The notes beneath the pieces were generated by a model that saw only the letters and a list, made by a program, of their open reading frames with translations, made no database searches and was not told the DNA's origin. The position numbers and the translations under genes are program-made. Shown piece by piece: positions 1 through 14,560 of a stretch of DNA of 64,000 bases (its first letter is position 1; every line of letters starts with the position of its first letter). The stretch covers positions 1 to 64,000 of the forward strand of contig WBMZ01000259.1 of assembly GCA_013400975.1 (NCBI GenBank), written 5' to 3'. This stretch comes from Atrichornis clamosus (Eukaryota; Chordata; Aves; Passeriformes; Menuridae).

Positions 1-294
1 GTCTAGCAAAACCACGACAAGATAGCATATGCTACACTGTAAGGTGTCACACCACTCAGTAGTACTACTAGCATTTTTCCCATTCACAGTAAATAAATGG
101 ACAGCACAAAAATACAGTGTTGAAACAAAAAGGTGCCAGGGAAACAAATGAAGAAAAGTCCTATTTGCCGTTTAACAGATACACATCAGTGTCATTTATT
201 CTCAGAGGGGTTTTCCTTCTACCTCTTCTTAGGAAAACACCAAAGGAGCTTCACCTAGATTAAGCCGGATCATTATGAAGAACCCATTACTCAC

Positions 295-3200
295 AGGATC
301 CATTAAAGACACTCAGGAAGCTGCTGTCAGATTTAATCCAACTCCACCTTCTTTCAGAGACAAAAGCATTATAGTTGGGGACCCTGTTTGGTCGCTTTGG
401 AAACAACGAATTGCTTCCACTCTTTTCTTCCGTGCCATTGACCCATCCAAACAAGTAGAGGCAAACCCTGATTCTCTAAAGAGAAAGAAAAAATGTTCCA
501 TTTAACAATCCATTTCCTGTGACAACAGGAAATAAATACATTAAAATCCTGACCTCTGCTTTGAAATGCACATTTAAAATTCCATTTTCTTTGAGATATT
601 TTTCTAAAACACCATAAAAACATATGTTTATTAAAAATAACGTCAGTTCTATTCATGGAATTTTGTACCAGTGACAGGAAAGTTGTGAACTGAGAAACAA
701 CCAGATATTTAGCAGCTGGATTATCCCTCTATAGTTCTATCAAAGCATGCATAAGGGCATTTATCTGAAATCAAATAAAGCATTTATTGGAAATAAAATG
801 AACTTATTCTGACTTGGCTGAACTCCATTCCTACAGATAGCTCTGATAAAGTTCACATCAATTGAGAGAAATCACTGCTCAGTAATACCTTTTAAATGAA
901 CAAATCTTGAATTCTGTGGGTAGGTTTTCTTTTAATTTCCATAGGAAACTAAGGGTTGAACATTCTTAACTCACAAACTACATGGTGTTTGAGGATGCTT
1001 TGGGAAAGAGGATTCACAACCCGTTTTCCAGACTTACTTCACAGTATCAAAAGTCAGGAAGTTCCCTATCTCCAGGGTATATGAAAATAGGAACAAAGTA
1101 CTGGAACTTCAAAAAACAAGGCTTATGTAATGGACTCTACTATAGCAATACTCGAAGTGAGAAAGGCTTCCCCCAGAAATAGGCAAGTAAGGTATGCAAG
1201 ACCCTTGGCTAGGTATGACAGGGGATAAGGAGGCACCAGAAGCCCTCTTGGAACCAACATGAGAACAAAAGTAACAAGGAACTGGATTTGAGGCAGAAGA
1301 ACACTGCCAGTTTTCTTGTGTAAAGTTTAGCTATAATGAGGTAAAGGACCACTAAGTAGACAATGCAAGTAACTGCACCATGTAAAAAAGAAAAAACCAA
1401 AAATCTTAATTTATTCTAGAACATAATGTCCTAAATTAGATCTTAGGTCTCCACAGAAAGATTTTTAGGGAATAAATTTGTAACCAGCATTTGAAAGAAC
1501 AGTTACTTCATTAAAAGTTAAAAATTTGATATTTCAGAAAAGGAATCTCAAAATGAAAAGGTCAAAGTACGAGAAGGAAGATACAACTTCTGGCTGCAAA
1601 TGCATGACGAGTGTGAGGGGAAAAAAAATTGATGCGGCAGACATTGAGAAACAGGTCTGCAAGGTAGAATGTCAATATCTCAATTGTTTTTCTGACAAGT
1701 GTTATATTGAACATATGATGCCCCTTTTGTTTTCCCCTGTAGAGCAGAATATTTATTCTTTAGATAAGATTTAAGAAAGAAGGCTTTATTTAGATTTTGT
1801 TTCCAAAAGTAAATTAAGATTTGAAAAAGTTTCAGTGGTTATAAATCTACTCTATCTTCAGAAACTGAAACAAAAGGCAAGGTTCTTTACTGAAGTTTTA
1901 TTTAATTAATACACATCTATGTACTGAACAATGACCAGCATCAAATTACAACTGCTATTCCTTTTGTCTTGTTTCTCTGCTGCAAAATTTGTTTGTGGTG
2001 TGATTTTATTATGCATTTTCTTCTGTGCTGGCTAGACATGCTGTACGGACTTCTAAAGAATAATGTAAAGTTTGCTATCTATATGTATAATATGTTCAGT
2101 ATATTTACCTAACAATTATATAGAGTATGCTCTACAAAATCATAATGAAAGCCAAATAAAACACAATAGATAGCACCTCTGAGCTGGATATCCACTCCTG
2201 ATCAGGCTTCTTTCCATTACTGGAGTCTGTTTCCTCTTCTAGGGAACATTCCACCAAGTTCTCTACTTGAAGTTCATTTCTATGGAGAGGGCATTTGACA
2301 TTTGGCTATGAAAAAGCCCGAGCAACATTACAACATATTAAATTATTTATAGTGAATGATAAATATCACCTTTACAGATCACCTTTTATGCATTTATTAT
2401 ATTGATGTTCATATAAAAAGGTCCTCAAGGATTCATTCTTGTAACACACCTTGTAATTTCTGATGTGACAGTCAAAATATTTTATTTGCAAGAACATTAA
2501 TATAACATAAACACTACATGTTTTAAAAATACTCAGCCTTCCTTAAAAGTGAAGTGGTTTTCTTTCTGAGCGTATTTATATTGAAATAAGTAGCTCAAGG
2601 ATTTAAAGCAAGCAAATATTTGGGCTATGGGGGTAAGACTATTTAAGATACGAGAAAAAACAACCATCTTTCAAAGACAATATCTTTCTTAGTTACAAAC
2701 AAAGAATGACCTTTTACCCTTTTTCTTCAAAGCCTGCACAGAAATAATAGCTGTGTGATGAAATATGCTTTGTCAGGACCAGACACAGGGTATCTTCTCT
2801 TTTTCCCCAACAGACATGAGAAATGAGACATAATTTAACACCAAAAGCCTTTTTCTCTGAAGTATACTCTAGATAAAGCAAAATTTATACAATAGCACTT
2901 TCATAGGACCATTCACAAAGTTTAACAAAAGACTCTCTGCACTGTACAAATGCACAACTTTACGAAGCAAAAATGACAGACACTAAAAACTTCTGCCTAA
3001 TGCAGCCATTTAAAATTAGCTAACTCTGTTTATATAGAAATCTGGCCACAGATCCAAGGCATCTTTAGACAGGCTGCAAAACAGACCTCACAAAGCACAC
3101 AAATGCTTGGGGCTGCTAATCTGGACTGAATCACTAGTCAATTAAAGAGGCTGGCAGTCATAATCTGAATACATTAATTTATTGCAGCAATAAAGATATC

Positions 3201-6200
3201 CTTTCAAGAGCCAGAGTCTTAACACAAACAAATCTGAAATAAGTTTCCCAAACATAGTGAATGAATTGGCCATTCCTGATTTGGCAGCAAACCAAAAATC
3301 CTCCAGTGACAAGACAAAATAACTGAATTCTATTAAATCTGAAAAAAAGGTTTCTGGAAAAAAAATCCTAACCACGCTCATAATTTTTTTTTTTTTTAAT
3401 GAAAGGCTCAAATCTTTCTGCATCCCTTCTCCACTTTAGTACTGGAATTAAAAACAAAACACAAAACACAGCTGAACAGTGCCAGCACAGATACTGAAGA
3501 CTTATGGTAAAAACATGTGAAAATGACAAAAAATGTCTCACAATGAGCAGCTAGAAGAAGAAAAAGTGTTTGAATAAATATTTGGCCAGCTTTTATAAGA
3601 ATGCAGTCAATATGCAAAGACACTAGATTACTGTAGAGATTTTATAGCTTTATTGTGACTTCTACCTAGGATCTTTACTTGCACAACTCTGAATTTAGTC
3701 TCAACAGAACACTGAAATGAAGGTAGTGTTAACTCTCAAGCTGTTAAGTACTAAAAAGTTTTTCCAATTTCAGTAAATACTTGTAGGTTAACATTAGAAA
3801 AATAAAACAATCTCACCTTCATCGTGCAGGCCAAACTTTTCACCCACCAGTTTTGTGTTTGCAGCTTCACATCTCATTCCTCTCAGATGGCTTAATGCTG
3901 TCATTTGTATTAATAATGGAAACCACAGGCATCTTGCATGGAGGAATCCTGTTTGAACCCAACTGTTTTGGGGAGAGGGTATGCAGTTTGTTGATCTTCT
4001 TTGTTTTTAAGGTGATACATAAAGTACTATCCCAAGTTATTTACTAGGAGAGAATTGCATTGTAACCATTCAGGCACAGAAACTACCCAACTCAGATGCA
4101 GTACTAGTACAAATACCTATCGTGTGGAAACAGCGAATTCCCTGACTTTGGAATTTAGATGTGTGTCAGACTTTTGCCTGGAAGCTGCAAAACTTCCTTG
4201 GGAATTGATTGAAATCAGGAATCATTTTGAAGGTAAGAAAGGCTTATTCAATCACCATTTCAGAAACTTACAATAGTTCAAAAGAGCAGAATCCACACCC
4301 ACCTCTGTTCAGACTTCGCTACTATGACAGCAGTCCATAGATCAACGTGGGACTGGGCAAAGGCAGTAGTTCTGGAGATTCCATGGTCCTTTCTAGGCAA
4401 AACCTAGTAGGGAACTTGACTTTATAATCAAGTAGTATACTCTGATAATTCCATCATGTCATAACCCAATTTATTCCTCTGCATGTCAAAAGCACCTAAA
4501 GGTTCAGTAGGGGCACCGACTCTGCTACAGACACATCAAGGACCTCTGCACTGGAAAAAGGCCTCTGCAAGTGCTCTTTCCGTCCCTAGTTTCCCTCAAA
4601 TTTCTCAGAAACTCTAGAGCAGGATATCTGCATCAGAACTTTGTGTATCTGACAATGGAAAAATGTCAATCTACAAGCCAGACAGACCACACTTCCCACC
4701 TGTGTCTTGTTAGGTTGACTGACTGTGCACAAGCAGGAATTAATCTGTCCCTGCTTGTTCCTAATAAAGAACACCACCCAGGTTTATGCTAACATTGGCA
4801 GCTCTATTCTGGCTGAGGAGGAAGCAGAACAATTCCAAAGAGTAAGTACAGCAGCACTCGATACAGATGGTGAGACTACCATGCTATTATATTGCCCTAG
4901 AAAGAAAAGGGCAAACAAGAAGGAAAAGTATAGCTTAGAGGCACACAAGAAAAATAAATACTGTGGTTTTCAAAAAAGCAATCAAAATATGCTCATTCAC
5001 AAGCTTTTCCTGGATAGAGTCCAGAGAAGGGCCGTAAAGATGACCCTCTAGCAAGACAGCTATTTCACTGTCGAAGTTTATCAGCTTGGAAAAAGGAGTT
5101 TAGACATGATTTTAATTCAATAGTCAACTTCCAATACACAGCTTTGGTCTTTTTCAAGCACAACAATATATACATGCATCACATCACAGACAAGCAGCGA
5201 AGAGGCATACAGCCATATGGAGGCACACAATGCCGCACACTTTTACCTCAGGGACAAAGTAAGGTAAGACCTACAGAATAGGCTTTTGAAAATACTGATG
5301 GACCTTACCACTGTTCAGCTCGACAGCTACTCTCTTCATAGACTGACTTCAGGCCAACAGTTTTTATAAGCCAGCTGATAACTAGGTTTACACTCTTCAC
5401 CACAATTTAAAAAAACAATAGCACGATGGCCTTCTGGTGATACCAGTTCATTGTTTTCGAATAGCTATTACAATTACCTTTAACGATAGAGCAGCCAACC
5501 TGTTCTCTTCTGAGGATTTCAAAAATACACAGTTTACAAAACATGTGTACAGTGTGTTATCACAGAAAGAGTCAATGATTCCAAGTAAACTGCACATTCT
5601 TCATCTGAATCAGAGCTCAGAACCAACTTCATTTTACTCAGTAACGTGTCACGGAATTCTTCAGGAGTTTTATTATCTGCAAATATAGAAATATACGTAA
5701 ATCCAGAAATTTCCATACAGGAAACACTCTGAGCTCTCATGCATCAAAACAGTTCCATTGATCAAAATGCATTTAGAACAGTTTATACACAATGAGGATA
5801 TAGCGTACAACATATAAAAACGCAAGCTGCCCCATACTACAGAAAATTCTGACCTACTATTTCCAAATACATTAAGAGTAATCTCACATGGAAAAATGGC
5901 AATTAGAACTCAAAGGACCTCAATTGTATGCTCAATGATAAGTATATGTGCAACACAATGCCTAATGGGAATAAGCAATTTTCATATGGCAGCTGTTCAA
6001 GCAGCAACAATACGATGGACATTGACACTATTTATAGTTAAGATTGCTTTATATTTTAAGTAAAGAAATTCCAGTCATACTTAGTTAATAACTTCATCAA
6101 ATAATTTCTTCATCCTGTATTTTCCAGGAAGATAAAAAATAACCTTCTAAAAAAGGGTCTGACCATATCTCATTGGTTTTCCAGTTTCCTGAAAAATCAC

Positions 6201-7365
6201 ACCTATACAAATGGCATCTAAAAATATGAGCTTTTTAAATATTACATTTGCAAATTCTCAAATTTAGAGTATTTTGAACAGACTATACTTTCTTCTGAAA
6301 GACATGCATATCGATGTTTAATACTATGCAGCTGTACAGTTCTGGCTTGTCAAAAGTAAAACTTCACTCTCAGTCCTCTGTGGTCACCCTTTCTTATAGA
6401 CGTAAAAAAATTAACCATGTCCTAATTTGCTGAAGAGGCGATGGTTCTGCTGACATGGCTACCAATCTACAAGCCATTCCCCAAAGCTCCTCTACATCTT
6501 CTCTCCTGAGGCAAAGAAAAAAACCTGCTGTAAAAGTACTTCTGTAAATTATTACAACAGATGCTGCTTTTTAACAAGCCTTCGGCATTTGGCTCCACAG
6601 AGGTCCTCTTTGGTCTTTTCTGCATAGGCTATCAAAGCTTATTAACTCCTGCTTCGAGCCTTCGTAACTACTCATACTTCATTGCTTTCATTCATATTTG
6701 AGTAGGTACCCCATTCTCAAACATATTCAAACTTATTATGGTGCAAAAAAATAAAGGTAACTGAAGGAAGCTGAAAGGTCAGTAATCCATGCTGAAAAGA
6801 GGACGGCTGAAACTAGAAGGCTTGGAAAGCACAAACGTATTTCTGTTCTTGAATACGAAGTGCCAGTCTTGTTCTAAAAAATACAGAAACTAAAAGCTTT
6901 CATTCAGGGGAAGGCAGAAATGGGAGCTGTGTGCCACCAAGATTTGGAGATTGGCATACTTGCCATCCTTTTCTATCCTTAAAAAGTCTTTTCCTTAATT
7001 GTCATGACTGTAACCAAATAATTTTCCCTACGGGAGCAGTCAAAAAAACCCTCTCTCTGTTACCATAGCAAAAACATTAGAAAGTATATAAAGCAAGACT
7101 ACAGCTATAACCTTTTGATTGCCTACCAGAATAGCACTTGGATATACTGCCACCATTAGCCCAAACACTGCGAGTCTTAAACAGCAAAGATTCTTCCAAT
7201 AACGCTTTCTCATTTACTTACTCCATAATCAGTTGCTAAGATGTTGTATGTTGTCAAAACGATGTCTTCTTCTGAAAGAACTGATGGGTCTTTGCTACAG
7301 TCAGAACCATAATAAACATAAATATTTACATTAAAATCTTGCTAGATATGTTGTTCACACTGGCC
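295..7365 (-). pseudogene. HLTF: HLTF (helicase-like transcription factor), decayed, partial
   Basis: HLTF is a SNF2-family translocase and RING E3 ligase (Rad5-like) that remodels stalled forks and polyubiquitinates PCNA. Five exons are recognisable on the minus strand, in order: 7222-7365 (SNF2 core, motif DIVLTTYNIL), 5500-5676 (start of RING, SDEECAVYLE and VITHC), 2177-2305 (end of RING, KCPLHRN), 652-764 (LVVSQFTTFLSL) and 295-475 (LDGSMARKKRVE, GSPTIMLLSL, GGVGLNL). Splice phases agree between 652-764 and 295-475. Damage: in-frame TAG at 7342-7344, a 2-base loss near 5536-5543 that shifts the RING frame, TAG at 729-731, a missing GT donor after 652, and TGA at 313-315. Two RING cysteines are replaced (Tyr, His). 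The 5' half (HIRAN, Walker A) and some middle exons were not found. The position next to HPS3 is the ancestral one, so a unitary pseudogene is likelier than a stray duplicate, but an intact copy elsewhere is not excluded. Confidence 0.85.
4990..5115 (+). repeat. Decayed CR1-like LINE fragment
   Basis: The plus-strand translation contains DRVQRRAVKMTL and, a little further on, LGKRSLDMIL. These resemble the CR1 reverse-transcriptase C-terminal region (ERVQRRATKM followed by LEKRRLRGDLI). The element is short and degenerate and lies between two HLTF relic exons. The assignment rests on these two short matches only. Confidence 0.4.
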
Positions 7366-8639
7366 CTGAAAGAAAAGATGTCAAAAGTAATCCAAAACAT
7401 ACTACATTATTGTTACTGCACTATTGTTAGAATTATTCTTGTAAAATTGTTATTATTAGTAATATTATTCTTGCAAGTTGCCTTAACTAAAACCCACTTC
7501 CTCTAGCTCTGTGACATTCTACATCCACTTATTTGACAAAAGCAATTTCAATTTCGGTTTCTTTTTACCTCTCCACCCATGTGTGAAGAGGTAGTCACCT
7601 CAGCCATTAGCGACAGACACAATATCACATTGTGATAACTCTAGTTTTACTTCTTGCACAGTATTGATTCACATCCTGATGGTACATGCACTTCAAAATG
7701 CACTGTTTCTCCTAAATTTTAGTGGAAGAGCTTTAATGTTCTTTTTCACTTTCTACCTTCAACATTTCTTCTTTTATGCTTTCGCTGATCATTTACAGTC
7801 TCTTCTCCTTATTGGGTTAACCATATAAGCTTTTTTGAAACGTAATTTTCTTTATGTTTAAAAAGTTTTCAAACATTAATTGTAAACCCAGTGTTTATAT
7901 TCTCTGTTCTGTGAAAGATGCAGCATACAATAATCTTGACAGCCAATAAAAGTCAACAATTTGATTTTTGACGCACCACACAATTTAAAATAATTGTTTT
8001 GAACTGACAAAAGGTACTTTATATTACACTATTTGATGTTTCTATGATTTTCATGTTTTACCTACAAAGATAAAGCTAATGTTCTAACCACAGACAGCGA
8101 AATCTTCCAAATGAAATACAACTTAAAAGGTAGAGGTATCTCCTTAATATTGGCATTTGAAATGTCATGACAACAAAAAAGCTAACTCATGAAGAGCCAG
8201 AGCAGAAAGGTCCTTCAGTCTGTTCACCATAGCAGTCCTACTTCCACAAATCACCATCAGTATCACCAAATTACTGAATCCCTCTAGTAAAGGAACTGTC
8301 ACGTGCATTATCAATAAAGTACAGTAATATTTTGTTCTGAGCATGTGGACCTGTCTCCTCCCCCTTCCTCAGATGGTTTGAGGAGTTAAATCACACAATT
8401 TTCAGAAGTGCCAAAGTGAAACTGCCTCGTCAAAAGCAGGGAATGGAAAGTGCACTCACTACTCATGAAACGGCACTCTCATTACAATACTACTCCAGTT
8501 TTGTATTTCTATCAAATAAATCTCCCTTGTGAAAGCAACTCTGTATCCTTGTATCCTCATGAGACTACAGGAGGTACTACTTCTATAGCATCATAATCAA
8601 TACAGATCATATTTACATATTAAAAGAGCTCAGCACTGT
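7366..8639. other. No gene seen; expected site of HLTF 5' exons
   Basis: This AT-rich stretch lies upstream (minus strand) of the first recognisable HLTF relic exon. I looked for the helicase Walker A motif (MGLGKT), the HIRAN domain and the N-terminal exon on the minus strand and saw none. No tRNA, long open frame or clear repeat stands out. Confidence 0.5.
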
Positions 8640-8814
8640 GGCCCCGCTTTATTTTCACTCGAAGGCTACGTAGCAAACCCCAGGCACCCAGGGTTCAGTT
8701 TCCCGCCTCGAGAGGACACACACCCCGCCCCCGCCCAGTGGCGCTCAAGCCCCGCCCCTGGATACGCCTCTGCACGTGTGACAGTCTTCCGCTCGCCGGG
8801 TGAAGAGCGCCCTC

Positions 8815-8951
8815 GGCCAATCAGCGGTCTTTCCTCGCGCCTAGTCCGCGCGGCTAGTGGCCAATGGGGAGCCAGAAGCTCGAGCGAGGGGCCAATCAGC
8901 GGTCTTCGCTCTCGCGTAGCCCGCGCGGGTAAGGGCCAATGGGGAGCCAGC
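8815..8951 (+). repeat. 75-bp tandem duplication carrying four CCAAT boxes
   Basis: Two copies with an exact 75-base period. CCAAT boxes lie at 8817-8821, 8861-8865, 8892-8896 and 8936-8940. Each copy starts with GGCCAATCAGCGGTCTT and ends with GGCCAATGGGGAGCCAG. CCAATCA and CCAATGG are good NF-Y sites, and the array lies about 110-250 bases upstream of the putative tubulin ATG. Confidence 0.9.
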
Positions 8952-9060
8952 ACCTGAGGCGAGGTGTTCGAGGCGGTTAACGGTCGGCAGTTGGTGCCGG
9001 TCGGTCGCGGTGGTGGACGTTTTGTGGCGCAGCCGGAGTTCGTCACCTTAGCAAGGCACC

Positions 9061-12953
<3,893 letters not shown>

Positions 12954-13033
12954 GAAAACCAAAGCCTGGAAAAATATATTTACCAAAAAAAGAATTGCAG
13001 AACCCTGTTTTTTTGATTTCAAATGTGTTTCCA

Positions 13034-13039
13034 AATAAA
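13034..13039 (+). promoter_or_regulatory. Poly(A) signal AATAAA of the alpha-tubulin gene
   Basis: AATAAA lies 81 bases after the tubulin stop codon and is followed by a T-rich stretch at 13060-13073, as expected for a cleavage site. The short 3' UTR is typical of tubulin genes. Confidence 0.8.
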
Positions 13040-13296
13040 GTTCTAAGGATTATACTGCTGCTTTTTTTCTTCCTCAATATTGATGTGTGTATTCACAAAG
13101 GAAGGACTATTTGAGATTGCAGGTTTTGATAGTGGATCTGATACCTGCTTTAAAAGTGCATTGTAATTTTTACTTTCCTACATTGGCCTAGTAAAAAAAG
13201 AAAATCTAATGTCCTTTACCAGTATGGTCAGTCAATAGAGTTTTAGAGACACATGGAAGCAGCTCAATCACAGGACACTTGGTTTGTGTAAAAACT

Positions 13297-13420
13297 GCTG
13301 ACTCGCTTGGTTAGAGCAACACCAAGGTCGTGGTTTCAATCCCCGTACAGGCCATTCATCTAAGAGCTGGACTTGGTGATCCTTGTGGGTCCCTTCCAAC
13401 TCGGAGTAGTCTGTGAAATA
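13297..13420 (+). mobile_element. SINE with tRNA-Ile-like head and CR1-like tail (TguSINE1 type)
   Basis: The head keeps an A-box-like TTGGTTAGAGC and, after a deleted anticodon region, CCAAGGTCG, a B-box-like GGTTTCAATCCCC and the closing GTACAGGCCA, all matching the layout of tRNA-Ile. The tail (GGACTTGGTGATCCTTGTGGG then TCCCTTCCAACTC) matches the 3' end of CR1 LINEs. tRNA-Ile/CR1 chimeras are known from passerine birds, so this is the best clue to the lineage. It sits between the tubulin and HPS3 genes. Confidence 0.75.
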
Positions 13421-13679
13421 ACTAGGGTTTTGGTTGGGGTGTGAAATTTTTTTTGTTAGTTATGAAGAAAGAATTGCTGTATTTAAATACAAAAAAGTGT
13501 TTCTTTTGACTCTGGGAGATCCCAGGTCTCAGCAGCCTAATGTGTTAGGCATTAGGCACGCTGCTACAAGGGAAATCTGTTCCGCACACGGACTACCGAC
13601 CAAAACACCCGTCAGCAACGTCTTCCATTTTTGAGACACAGATCTCAGTCCGCCTCACACACACCTCAAGGATCACTTC

Positions 13680-14560
13680 CAGCTTCTCTTCCCACTCGAG
13701 AGCTCCCCCAGTGCACGGCGCTGCCATCGCGGAGGATGCCCGGCAGTGCTCACACAGCAACGAAGCCACGCTAAGGCCTCACAGAACCTCGTAGGAGGAT
13801 ACCCGCCCCGGGGCAACCGCACACTACCACGGCGCCAGCCCCCGCACGCCGCCGGGCGGAGGTGGCTCTGCCCGCCACGGAAGTGCAGGGCGCCCCCCCG
13901 AGAGGCCGCGGGTGCTCTGCTGCTGCAGCGGAAGTTTCGGGACCATGGTACAACTTTACAACTTGCACCCGTTCGGGTCGCAGCGAGTAGTGCCCTGCAA
14001 GCAAGAACCGGCACACTTCTGCTGCGGCCAGGATGTGCTGTTCGTGGCCAGCACGGCGGCCAGCTGCAGGGTGGAGGTGTTCGCCGTGCGCGAGCAGGGC
14101 CGCTGCGAGCCCCTGGGCTCCTTCGCCACGCTGGGTCCCGTGCTGCGCATGGCACACAGCTCGGCAGGTCAGTCCCGCGACCGCCGGGTCCGTGAGTGCT
14201 CGGCTGGGGAGGCTGGGACGTGTCCCGCTCGAGTGCGCGGAGTGTGGCCCTGGGGCTCCGTCGGGTGGGGGTGGCCGGGCCGGGCCTGGGGGGCTGCGAA
14301 CTCGGGCTCCGCCGCGGAACGAGGGCCTGGCTCTCCCACTCGCCTCTCCGTCAGGCTCCTTCCGAGCCTGAGGTGGGGCACGCCTGCTGGAGCGGGCTGG
14401 CCCGCGGACCGGGCTGGGAAGCGCGGGCCGGTCCCGGCGCCGGCAGCGCTCGGGCCGACAGGGAGGCCGCGGGCTGCGTCTCCCTTTGTTTGTCGTCTGC
14501 CTCCGCCTCGGTTTCGGTCTGTGCTCCCGCCCCTGCTTTTGTTTTTTGGGGGTTTTTGTT
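13680..14560. promoter_or_regulatory. CpG island over HPS3 exon 1
   Basis: CpG-dense block surrounding the HPS3 start codon and the first part of intron 1, with a sharp fall in GC on both sides. It is the likely TATA-less promoter of HPS3. Long open frames on both strands here are by-products of the GC content. Confidence 0.75.

Noticed and set aside
2306..2308. Apparent in-frame TAG before the KCPLHRN exon of HLTF
   Set aside because: It is preceded by a pyrimidine run (GGGCTTTTTCATAG) and followed by CCAAAT exactly where the HLTF exon should start, so it is the splice acceptor, not a stop.
13301..13366. Possible tRNA-Ile gene
   Set aside because: The D-arm start and the anticodon arm are missing and a CR1-like tail follows directly, so it is a SINE head rather than a tRNA gene.
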